A DNA stretch of 28,597 nt, taken from contig CAJUNM010000004.1 of assembly GCA_910587805.1 (NCBI GenBank), positions 17,000 through 45,596 of the forward strand, written 5' to 3'. This stretch comes from an uncultured Christensenellaceae bacterium (GTDB lineage Bacteria; Bacillota; Clostridia; Christensenellales; Pumilibacteraceae). Position 1 is the stretch's first letter. Every line of letters begins with the position of its first letter. The position numbers and the translations under genes are program-made. The notes below the pieces were generated by a model. It saw only the letters and a program-made list of their open reading frames with translations, was not told where the DNA came from and ran no database searches. Shown piece by piece: positions 7,166 through 16,500 of the stretch.

Positions 7166-7885
7166 ATGCAATTCGAGCCGATTGGAGTGTTTGACAGCGG
7201 CATAGGCGGACTCGGCGTGCTTACGCAGTGCTTGGGCGCTTTGCCCGACGAGAGTTTTGTCTATCTTGCCGACGAAAAAAATATGCCGTACGGACAAAAG
7301 AGCGAGGCGGAGATAAGGAACGCCGCGCTTGCCGCCGCGGACTTTTTGGCAAAAAAAGGCTGTAAGGCGATAGTCGTGGCGTGCAATACCGCCACGGAGG
7401 TCGCGATAGACGATATAAGACGCAAATATCCCGCGTTGATAACGGTGGGATTGGAACCTGCGGTGCGCCCGTGCTGTCGCGAGCTTGGCAGGGGCTACGC
7501 CGTTGCGCTCGTAACGGAAGCGACTGCGCGTTCCGAAAAGTTCAAAAACCTCGTGTCCGTATGCGACGGCAGGGTAAAAGTCGCGCCGCAGAACGACCTC
7601 GCGCGGCTCGTGGAAATGCACAAAGCCGATCTCGAGCTGTTGCGAAAGCCCGTATTCGACGTGCTGCGTCCGTATCCGGACGCCGAATCGGTCATACTCG
7701 GGTGTTCGCATTACACGTACTTGCGCGGGCTTGTGCGCGAGTTTTACGGCGAACGCATAAAGATATACGACGGTGCGGAAGGCGCGGCGGCTCGGCTCAA
7801 TTATCTTTTGGCGCTCGCCGACAAAAAAGCGCCGAAAGGTCAAAAAGGAAAAGTGGAATATTTTTCGAGCTTGAACTTCGCATAG
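7166..7885 (+). CDS. murI: Glutamate racemase
   Basis: MurI interconverts L- and D-glutamate and supplies D-Glu for peptidoglycan stem peptides. The protein begins MQFEPIGVFDSGIGGLGVL, the standard N-terminal motif. It carries the two catalytic cysteines at C73 (VVACNTATEV) and C180 (ILGCSHYTYL). At 239 residues it is slightly short for the family, mostly at the C-terminus, but both halves are complete. I chose ATG 7166. The in-frame GTG at 7121 would add 15 unsupported residues. No ribosome site is visible, and TATATA at 7154-7159 would place transcription start at the ATG itself. The gene follows gpr by 81 bp. Confidence 0.93.
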   Translation: MQFEPIGVFDSGIGGLGVLTQCLGALPDESFVYLADEKNMPYGQKSEAEIRNAALAAADFLAKKGCKAIVVACNTATEVAIDDIRRKYPALITVGLEPAVRPCCRELGRGYAVALVTEATARSEKFKNLVSVCDGRVKVAPQNDLARLVEMHKADLELLRKPVFDVLRPYPDAESVILGCSHYTYLRGLVREFYGERIKIYDGAEGAAARLNYLLALADKKAPKGQKGKVEYFSSLNFA

Positions 7886-7888
7886 AGG

Positions 7889-7917
7889 TTGACAACCGCG
7901 ATTTTTCGGGTTATAAT
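7889..7917 (+). promoter_or_regulatory. Consensus promoter of the LytTR two-component operon
   Basis: TTGACA (7889-7894) and TATAAT (7912-7917) are perfect with a 17-bp spacer. The predicted start is near 7924, leaving a leader of about 53 bases before ATG 7977. Such a strong promoter suggests constant expression of the regulator pair. It begins 3 bp after the murI stop. Confidence 0.9.
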
Positions 7918-7976
7918 CGTTACGGGGGTTGATCGAACGGAAATATAACTATATACAACCGACACGGAGATTGCCC

Positions 7977-8687
7977 ATGAAAAACATCGTGATAGTAGAG
8001 GATGAACTCGAAGCCGCGGATATACTCGATTCTTTTGTTTCGAGATACGGATCGGAAAACGGAGAGAAGTTTGCCGTCGCGCGTTACCGCGATGCGGCGA
8101 GCTTTTTTGCCGCATATAAAAGCGCGGACATTGTGTTTATGGACATAGACATGCCGGGACTTAACGGCATGGATGCGGCTAAACTGTTGCGTGAAAAAGA
8201 TAACGACGTTATTATCATATTCGTTACCAACATGATGCAAATGGCAATAAAGGGCTACGAGGTGCGGGCGTTTGATTTTATAGTCAAGCCCGTTGTGTAT
8301 AAAAACTTTTCCGTCAAGCTCAAGAGCGCGCTGTCCGCGCTCAAGTTCAAGCGCGGCAGAGATATTTGGATATCGAACAAGGACGGCAGGATAAAACTCA
8401 ACACGTCCGAGATAGAGTACGTTGAAGTAATACAGCATATACTGGTTTATCATACCGTGCACGGCGAGTACAGAGCGACGGGCACGCTCTCTACGCTTCA
8501 AAAAGAGCTGGCTCAAGAACCGTTTGCGCTGTGTAACAGATGTTTTTTCGTCAATCTCGCGTTTGTGACGGCGATGAGAAACGACGGCGACGTAATAGTC
8601 GCGGGCAAACCTCTTGCGGTATCGCGCGCAAAGCGCGCGCCGTTTTTGAGCGCGCTCAACAATTATATCGCAATGAACGGTGAATGA
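7977..8687 (+). CDS. LytTR-family response regulator
   Basis: The 236-residue protein has a receiver domain (residues 1-120) with the acidic pocket ED at 8-9, phospho-acceptor D56 in VFMDIDMPG, and Lys of the FIVKP motif near residue 107. A LytTR DNA-binding domain follows at about 130-232 (the EIEYVEVIQHILVYHTVHGE stretch, then CNRCFFVNLAFV). LytTR proteins such as AgrA bind paired 9-bp-type direct repeats, about two helical turns apart, next to the promoters they activate. I chose ATG 7977, preceded by ACGGAG, rather than the TTG at 7929. The sensor kinase starts one base after the stop. Closest in style to AgrA/VirR-type regulators; no peptide gene is adjacent. Confidence 0.94.
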   Translation: MKNIVIVEDELEAADILDSFVSRYGSENGEKFAVARYRDAASFFAAYKSADIVFMDIDMPGLNGMDAAKLLREKDNDVIIIFVTNMMQMAIKGYEVRAFDFIVKPVVYKNFSVKLKSALSALKFKRGRDIWISNKDGRIKLNTSEIEYVEVIQHILVYHTVHGEYRATGTLSTLQKELAQEPFALCNRCFFVNLAFVTAMRNDGDVIVAGKPLAVSRAKRAPFLSALNNYIAMNGE

Positions 8688-8688
8688 T

Positions 8689-10035
8689 ATGCTCACTTAC
8701 ATAGCGTTCTACAAGCTCTTATTTACTGTCGAGCTATCCGTTGCCGAGTTTTTGTTCACGTTCAGACTCAAAAAACGCTCGTATTACCCGTTGAGGTTTG
8801 CCGCGGTAGTGATCGCGCTTATGGGCGTTGCGGCTATACCTATACCCATGAATGCGTTTTGGTCGACGTCGCTCGTGTTTTTGGCGATGTTCGGTCTTTC
8901 CGTTTTGGGCTTGTGGTTTTGCTATGACGAATCGTTTGCCAACGTGTTCTTTTGCGCTATGGCGTCGTATACGGTGCAGCATTTCGCGTACGAACTGTCG
9001 TGTTTGTTTTTGGCTCTGCTCGAGATAGGGACAAGCCCTATGCGCGGAATGTACAGCAACGAACCGATGGATTTTTCAAAGTTCGACAGGTCGACTGTGC
9101 TCGCGGCAACGCTGTACCTAATGTGTTATTTGATGTCGTATTGGCTGCTGTTTTTGCTGTTCGGGCGCAAGATAAAAAAAGACACGGACATGAAAATAAA
9201 AAGCATGGTGCTTTTGGGTCTTATCGCGGCGGGTCTGCTCGCCGACATCGTGATCAGCTCGGTAGTCACGTATTACGTTACGGATCATTTTATAGGCGCG
9301 GTGATTGCATATATCACCAATATGCTGTGCTGCGTGCTGCTGCTCGGTTGCCAGTTCAATCAGTTGTCTACGAACGTAATACAAGGCGAGCTTGATTTCG
9401 TGCGGAGACTTTGGCAGCAGGAAAAAGAGCAGTACGAGGTTTCGAGAGATAATATAGACCTAATAAATATCAAGTGCCACGATATGCGGCATAAAATACG
9501 CAGTATAACAGAGAATACGCTGTCTGCCGAGGAGATAGCCGAGATAGAAAACTCAATTTCAATATACGACAGCGCGGTAAAAACGGGTAACGCCGCGCTC
9601 GACGTTATACTCACCGAAAAGAGCCTGCGCTGTCACGGCAACGATATTTCGTTTACGTGCGTCGCGGACGGATCGCTTTTGAATTTTATGAGCGAGTCGG
9701 ATATTTACTCGCTTTTCGGCAACGTCATGGATAACGCGATCGAGGCGACGGTCAAAATACCCGAACGCGACGGGAGAACGATAGGGCTTAAGATAAAACA
9801 GATCGGCAATTTCGTTTCGGTCAATGTGAAAAACACATTCGACGGAAACCTCGAGCTTGATAAGCGCGGTTTGCCCGTTACCACAAAGTCCGATAAGAAT
9901 TATCACGGCTTCGGTATAAAGAGCGTATCGTATCTCGTGGAAAAGTACGGCGGCAATCTTTCGGTCGCCGCGGACGACGGAGTATTCGATTTGAATCTGC
10001 TTTTCCCGATTGCGCAAGCCGATAAAACCGAATAA
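8689..10035 (+). CDS. GHKL sensor histidine kinase, AgrC/HPK10-like
   Basis: The 448-residue protein has about six transmembrane segments in residues 1-215, a helical linker, then a kinase core. The phospho-acceptor is most likely H264 in KCHDMRHKIRS, the N box is at N345 (NVMDNAIEA), and the G box is HGFGIKSV at 406-413. This is the AgrC/ComD-type arrangement: polytopic sensor, HD-type H box and a short GHKL ATPase domain. It should phosphorylate the LytTR regulator encoded just upstream. ATG 8689 is supported by GGTGA five bases before it. A GTG at 8680 overlapping the regulator is the alternative. The membrane sensor region could see a peptide, glycan or lipid signal. The sequence does not say which. 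Confidence 0.92.
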   Translation: MLTYIAFYKLLFTVELSVAEFLFTFRLKKRSYYPLRFAAVVIALMGVAAIPIPMNAFWSTSLVFLAMFGLSVLGLWFCYDESFANVFFCAMASYTVQHFAYELSCLFLALLEIGTSPMRGMYSNEPMDFSKFDRSTVLAATLYLMCYLMSYWLLFLLFGRKIKKDTDMKIKSMVLLGLIAAGLLADIVISSVVTYYVTDHFIGAVIAYITNMLCCVLLLGCQFNQLSTNVIQGELDFVRRLWQQEKEQYEVSRDNIDLINIKCHDMRHKIRSITENTLSAEEIAEIENSISIYDSAVKTGNAALDVILTEKSLRCHGNDISFTCVADGSLLNFMSESDIYSLFGNVMDNAIEATVKIPERDGRTIGLKIKQIGNFVSVNVKNTFDGNLELDKRGLPVTTKSDKNYHGFGIKSVSYLVEKYGGNLSVAADDGVFDLNLLFPIAQADKTE

Positions 10036-10060
10036 GTATCGCGAACTACCGAATAAGTAT
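10027..10060 (+). promoter_or_regulatory. Putative LytTR operator: 13-bp direct repeat with 21-bp period
   Basis: ACCGAATAAGTAT occurs perfectly at 10027-10039 and again at 10048-10060. The 21-bp period equals two helical turns and matches the known AgrA site geometry (9-bp repeats with 12 bp between). The core ACCG..TAAG resembles the AgrA half-site ACAGTTAAG. The first copy covers the kinase stop codon, and the second ends six bases before the -35 box. Confidence 0.7.
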
Positions 10061-10066
10061 TGCATA

Positions 10067-10097
10067 TTGACGGGGGGGGGTAGCCTTGTGATATACT
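10067..10097 (+). promoter_or_regulatory. Promoter of the GH3 operon, 19-bp spacer containing G9
   Basis: TTGACG (10067-10072) and TATACT (10092-10097), the latter extended by TGA, are 19 bp apart. Nine consecutive G residues (10072-10080) fill the -35 edge and spacer. Overlong spacers are typical of LytTR-activated promoters such as agr P2/P3. The predicted start near 10104 gives a 45-base leader. Confidence 0.65.
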
Positions 10098-10148
10098 TCC
10101 GATTGTAAACTGCGCAAAGCAGCGGTAAAAATCAATCGGAGGATATTG

Positions 10149-10550
10149 ATGGATAATAAGGCAAACAAGGCTTTGCTCAAAACAAAAAAAGTTCCGTTCG
10201 GGATAATCTGCGGCGTAAGCGGAATTATCGTGTTTTTTACGACGGTCGGACTTGTTTTGGCGTATGTTGTTTTGTCGGGCATTGCCGAGCAAACCAATAA
10301 AACGATCTCGTTTTTTGAAAATTGGTGGCAAGTTTTGTTGTTTGTGATATTGATAATAGCGGCGTTGACGACGATCGCCGCTTTTGTCATGTTCATTTTG
10401 AAACGCGCGGCGCTTATAGCCGAGGGTGACGAAAAGTATTTTGAATACATAGAAGAATCCGATCCCGCGCAGACGGACGGCGAAATACATTCCGAGCCGA
10501 ACGAGCCGGCAGCCGAGCTGGAAACGGAGAAAGGGGGAATAAACGCATGA
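10149..10550 (+). CDS. Small two-TM membrane protein, first gene of the GH3 operon
   Basis: The 133-residue product has two hydrophobic segments at about residues 16-40 and 54-80, joined by a short loop (AEQTNKTISFFENWW), and an acidic C-terminal tail rich in Glu, Pro and Ala. I know no family for it. The strong site GGAGG at 10138-10142 lies six bases before ATG 10149. The TTG at 10146 is inside the spacing and unlikely. Its TGA overlaps the ATG of the giant GH3 gene (ATGA), so the two are translationally coupled. A role in membrane insertion, assembly or stabilisation of the GH3 protein is possible but inferred from position only. Confidence 0.85.
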   Translation: MDNKANKALLKTKKVPFGIICGVSGIIVFFTTVGLVLAYVVLSGIAEQTNKTISFFENWWQVLLFVILIIAALTTIAAFVMFILKRAALIAEGDEKYFEYIEESDPAQTDGEIHSEPNEPAAELETEKGGINA

Positions 10551-13500
10551 TAAAACGCAGGCGTAAATTTACCGTATTCGTAAAATCAGTTTGGACGATG
10601 CTTTCCGCGTTTTTTGCGCTGTTGTTCGTATTTTTCGCAGTCGGCACGAGCATTGCGAGCGAAAACGCCGCGGCATTGAATAAAACGTTCGATACGCAAG
10701 ACACAAAGCTCGTACAAACGGGCAACGGCGGGGAAGATCTCGACCATTATAAATCCGACTATATAGAAAGAGACGCGAACGGCGAGATCGAATACGTCAA
10801 GGACAAAAACGGCAATAAGAGCACGATCCGAAACGATGCGGCGATGCGTGAAAATTCCAAGCGCGTCGGCGAGCAGACGGCGGTAGAAGGCAGCGTTTTG
10901 CTGTGGAACAAGGGCAACGCGTTGCCTTTGAAGTCGGGCGCGCGCGTGAGCGTGTTCGGCATAGCGTCGCAGAATTATATGTTCACGGGTACGGGATCCG
11001 GTCAGGTGGACGTAATCTCCGAGGAATCGGGCACGCTCGGCTCGCAGCTCAAGGGCAAGGGCTTTACCGTAAACGACAAGCTCGAGGCGAAGTATAAGCA
11101 ATTGAAAGCGTCGTACGGCGGCAAGAACGGATACGATAATTCGGCGGCGTCCAACTATATGCCGTGGTTTGAGGTGAACGAAGCCCCGTATTCGGAAGTA
11201 CGGGCTGTTGCGGAAGAGACGTTGACCGCGGACGATACGGCGGTAATGATAATCGCGCGCACGGCGGGCGAGGACTTCGATATATTCGACGTAGTGAAAG
11301 ACAATCCCGTCGGCGGCGGCAGAAAGAATTATCTCGAGCTTACCGCCGAGGAAGCGGGCGTGCTCGAGGAATTGAATATTCTCAAAAGCAAGCAAAAGAT
11401 CAAAAACATTGTGTTGCTTTTGAACACATCGAATCCCATGCAGTTCGCGAATATTACCAATGACAAATACGGTGTGGATGCGTGCGTATGGGTCGGTCAG
11501 GGCGGAACGATGAGTTTTGCTCAAATTTCCGACGTACTCGCCGGACACGACGAGTACGTCGTATCGGGGCGCGCCACAGACACGTTGGTATATAACAATC
11601 ACTCCGCGCCTTCCGACGCGAATTTCGGCGACTATACGTGGACGGAATATTCCGACAAACTGCCCGATCTCGACAAAGAGTATGCGCAGTATTATCAAAC
11701 TCATAATATGAAGTATCTCGTGTATCAAGAAGGCGTTTACGTCGGATACAGATACTATGAAACGCGCTACGAGGATACCGTTCTCGGCGTGGACGGCGCA
11801 ACGAGCGTCAAAGGCTCGACGGACGGCACGGCATGGGATTATTCCAAGGAAGTTGCGTTCCCGTTCGGCTACGGTCTCTCGTACACTGCGTTCGAGCAGA
11901 CGGAATTCGATGTCAAAGAGAACAAGAGCGGCTACGACGTGTCGCTCAAGTTACGCAATACGGGCGGATATGCCGGAAAAGACGTTATGCAGGTGTATAT
12001 TCAGAGACCGTACACCGATTACGACAGACGGCACGGCATAGAAAAACCGGCGGTGGAACTTGTAGGTTTCGCCAAGACGGATAAGCTCGACGCGCAAACG
12101 GGAGAACAGACGTTGACCGTTTCGATAGACAGAGAGAATCTGCGCACATACGATGCGTACGGGCAAAAAACGTACATACTCGAAGCGGGCGATTACTATC
12201 TTGCCGTCGGTACGAACGCGCACGACGCGCTCAACAACATCCTTGCGGCTAAAGATCTCACGCCCGAGCAAAAGGCGAGAATGGACGCTTCGGGCGATGC
12301 CTCCAAGGCTTATAAAATAACTATCGACGCGAACGACTACGAAACGTTCGCTATCTCGACCGACACAAAAGAGAAAATAACCAACCGTTTCGACGATGCG
12401 GATCTCAATCTTTACGAGGGGACAAAGGACGATCAAACGGTAAAATATCTGTCGCGCAACGATTGGGAAGGAACATACCCGACGTCCGCGGTCAGCCTTA
12501 AATGCGTAAACGACGTGATGGTGCGAGATATGCAGTACGGTCACGAAGTCGCCGTGAAAGAGAACGACGCGCTTCCCGTTTACGGCAAAACGACTTCGCC
12601 GCTCGGCAAGCTCAATCTGTCGATGTTGCGCGAACTCGAATACGACGATCCGATGTGGAATTATCTGCTCGATCAACTGACGCTCGAGGAACAAAACTGG
12701 CTGTGTTCTTACGGACTCGGATTTATCGCTGCGGCATCGAGCGTAGGCGCGCCCGGCGGCAAAGCGTCCGACGGACCTGCGGGTATGCGTGCGTCGAAGT
12801 TTGCGTTCCCCGCGCCCGTAGTCATGGCTGCCACATGGAACAAGGAGCTTATGGAAAGAGTGGGCGACGCAATGGGACACGAAGCGTTGCACCGCAATTT
12901 CGTTGTCATGTACGCCCCCGGCGCGGATATACACAGATCCCCGTACGGCGGCAGAAACTGGGAGTACTACAGCGAGGACGGCGTTCTGTCGGGGCTTATG
13001 CTCGCCGCCGAGGTCAAAGGCGTTCAGGACGTCGGCATTATAGTCATGACCAAACATTTCGCGCTCAACGATCAAGAGCGCAACCGTTACGGCGTAGCCA
13101 CGTTCTTCAACGAACAGAGCGCGCGCGAATTGTACCTGCGCGCATTCGAGCCGGCGGTGAGAAAGAGCCGCATGAACGGCGTAATGAGTTCGTTCAACCG
13201 CATAGGCTGCACTTGGGCGGGCGCGCACAAAGGTTTGCTTACCGACATACTGCGCAACGAGTGGAATTTTATCGGCATTGTCGAAACCGACGCGTGCACT
13301 GCGGGCAACACTCTTCACATGCTCGATAAGTATTCAAAAGCCGAAGGCATGGTTGCCGGTAACGACCTGTGGATGTTCAACGGCTCCGCAACGTTCTTTA
13401 ACGACAGTAAGGACAACGCAACCGTTATGCTCGCGCTCCGCGAGGCGTGTCACAGAATACTGTATACGCAATTGCACAGCGCGGCAATGAACGGCGTGTC

Positions 13501-16500
13501 GATAAATACCAAGATCGTCAAGATCGTGCCGTGGTGGCAGGCGTTGCTCATATCCGCAAGCGTCATATCGGGCGTTTTGATGTTGGCGGGCGTGACGATG
13601 TGCGTTCTGTCGTTTGTGTTCGATACGGCGCGATACAAAGCTTACGCAGCGCGGCGCGCGGCGGCGCGAGCGGCAAGCGGCGCGCCCAAACTGAAACCGC
13701 TTTACAGAAATCTCATAATAGTCGGGGCGTGCGTACTCGGCGTTGCAATATTGCTCACGTCCATACTCGTGCCCGTACTCGGCGGAGATTCGGCAGGCGG
13801 TTTGAAACCGGAAGCGCACGTTTGCTCGAGCGTGTGCGAAAAGTGCGGTAAGTGCACGGATCTCGATTGCCAAGATCCCAAATGCGCCGATAAGTGCGGC
13901 GACAGCAAGCAAAAATTCGCGTTCGAGGCGGAAGACGCCGTTCGAGAAGGCAAGCTGCGCGCGCTGACGGTTATCGGCGTCGGCTCGGATCGTTACGCCG
14001 TTACGGGAATGAACGATAACAAGGGCGCATCCGTTACATTCGCAGTGGAATCGCCCGTAGATACTACGGCGTCGCTCGTGGTAACGGTGGCGGGCAGAGA
14101 CAGAGCCACGAAGTTTACCGACCTTATCGGCGTTAAGGTCAACGACGGCGAATATCTCGTGCGTAATACCGTCGTGTCCGCGGTCAAGGCGGAAGATAAA
14201 GGCAGCGAAAGAGCTTATTCGAGTTATAACCTCGGCTGTATCGATCTGGCGTTCGGCACGAACATTATATCGTTCACCGTGCTCGGCGACGGCGCGGACA
14301 GCGCGTACGACTTCGACAGGATAGAGCTGCTTACCGACACGACGCTCGAGGCGGGGCATATGTGCACCACCAAGTGCCCGTCTTGCGGCAAGTGCTCCGA
14401 CGAGGATTGCGCCGACGACGCATGCTCGAAAGAAAAATGTAAATGCTCTTTTGCGCTCGAAGCGGAAGATGCCGAATGCAGCGACGGCTACAACGTTAAG
14501 TTCGGTTGGTTGGAAGTGGAAACAAACGATCAGGGTCGTACGTATATAAAGAATCTCATCGGCAATCAAGGCGGAACGATCTCATACAGATTCAGAAACG
14601 ACGGAGATCCCGAAAAAACTTACGACGCGGATCTGTACGCCACCGTATCTCGGCTTAAGGTAGATACGTTGTTCTCGGATTTGTTCGATATAACGGTAAA
14701 CGGCAAGCTGTATACGGGCGACGCCGTAGTGCCGGCGTTTAAGGGCGTCGACGAATTCATGAACGACTTTACCGACGCATCGTTCGGCGAGATATTCTTG
14801 GGCCGTATTCAGCTCAGAGGCGGCGAAAACGTAGTATCGTTCGAGGTGCTCAGCGCGGACGACAGCGGCGCGTATAACTTCGACAAAATAACGATTCGCA
14901 ACGCGACTCATATAGAAATGCACCGTTGCGAGCACGTTTGCGAAATATGCGGCGGCTGTACTACCGATTGCGAATACTATGATTGCAAAGAGTTCAGATG
15001 CGAGTGCGACGGGTTGTCGGGAGACGTTGCGACCATAATTGCCGCAAATAATCCGAATGTTACGTATGCCAACGGACCTAACCCCGGACAATGGGCGGGC
15101 GTAGACGTAGAGACCAACGACGGACGGACGTATATCAAAGGTTTCAATGACAACGTCGGTTCGTGGATAGAGTTTACGTATAATTCCGCAGGCGATCGCG
15201 AGGCGTTGATTTTCCTCACGATAAACAGGCGCAAGATGCTTACGGTATTCTCCGATTGGACCGATACGATAGTAACGTATGCGGACGGCACGTCGGTGAA
15301 ACTTTCGTCCAAAGCTCGGCTCGAAGCTTATCTTTGGCAAAGCCCGACCGATAACGAGTGGAGCAGCAAAGCGTTCACGCGCGTATGTATCGGAAAAGTT
15401 CAATTAAAAGACGGCGTCAACAAGATCAAGTTCGTAAATAAAGATTACAACACAAGAACAGATATCGGCGGATATAACTACGAGAAGTTGGAACTCGAGT
15501 TTTTGGGCGAACCCTTGGAATACGCCATAACGACGAGGAGCGAAGGAAGCGGCAACGTGACCGCGAGCGCACGCGCTTCGACGGTCGGTAAGGAAATTAC
15601 CGTTACGGCAACGCCCGCCGCAGGCTATAAGCTCAAAAGCCTGAAGGTCTACTGCCAAGATAAAGGCGAAAACATAACCATAGACATAACGGTAGCCAAA
15701 AAGTTCGCTATGCCCAAATCCGACGCGGAGATAGTTGCGGAGTTTATTACCGAAAGCGATTATGAAAAACTGCCCGATTACGCCGTGACGTTCGATAAGA
15801 ACGGCGGGAACGGCGAGATCGACGGCGTAGGGAATAAGAAAGAATACGAAACGTTTAACCTTCCGAACGGCGACGGGCTTACCAAAAAAGGCGGTTACAC
15901 ATTCGTATGTTGGACGTATGAAGGCAAGGATTACGCTGCCGGCGCGGAGTTCGCCATGCCCGCAAAAGCCGTTACGTTCGTTGCGAAATGGGAAAAAGCT
16001 CCGCACGACTGTAACGACGTATGCGAGCATTGCGGCGGTTGCAAGACTGCGTGCGACGACGACTACTGCGCGTTTAAGTGCGAATGCGCCGACTTGTCGG
16101 AAGATCCGCCCGTTGTCATAGAAGCCGAGGATTCCAAGTATGCGGACGGTCCGGCGCCCGGGCAATGGGCGGGCGTTAAAGTCGAAAGTTTCGGCGACGT
16201 AACGTGCGTAGGCGGTTTCAACAATAACGTCGGATCGTATTTGGAGTTTGAATATAACTCCGATACCGATAGAGACGCTTTGGTCTTCATCACGGTAAGC
16301 AGACGCAGAATTGCGTCGGTATTCTCCGAATGGACGAAAACGTCGATCACTTATCCGGACGGAGCAACCGATATTCTTGCGAATAAAGTTACGCTCGAAG
16401 CTTACGAAAATCAGTGGTCTGCGGAAGCTTTCGTCCGCGTGTGCGTCGGTAAGGTAAGTCTCAAGACGGGCGTAAACAAGATCAGATTCACAAGTCTCGG

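Noticed and set aside
10036..10148. Search for an AgrD-like or other autoinducer peptide gene near the LytTR/GHKL pair
   Set aside because: No short ORF with ribosome site and peptide-like features was found here, in 7886-7976 or directly after the kinase, so quorum-sensing function cannot be claimed.
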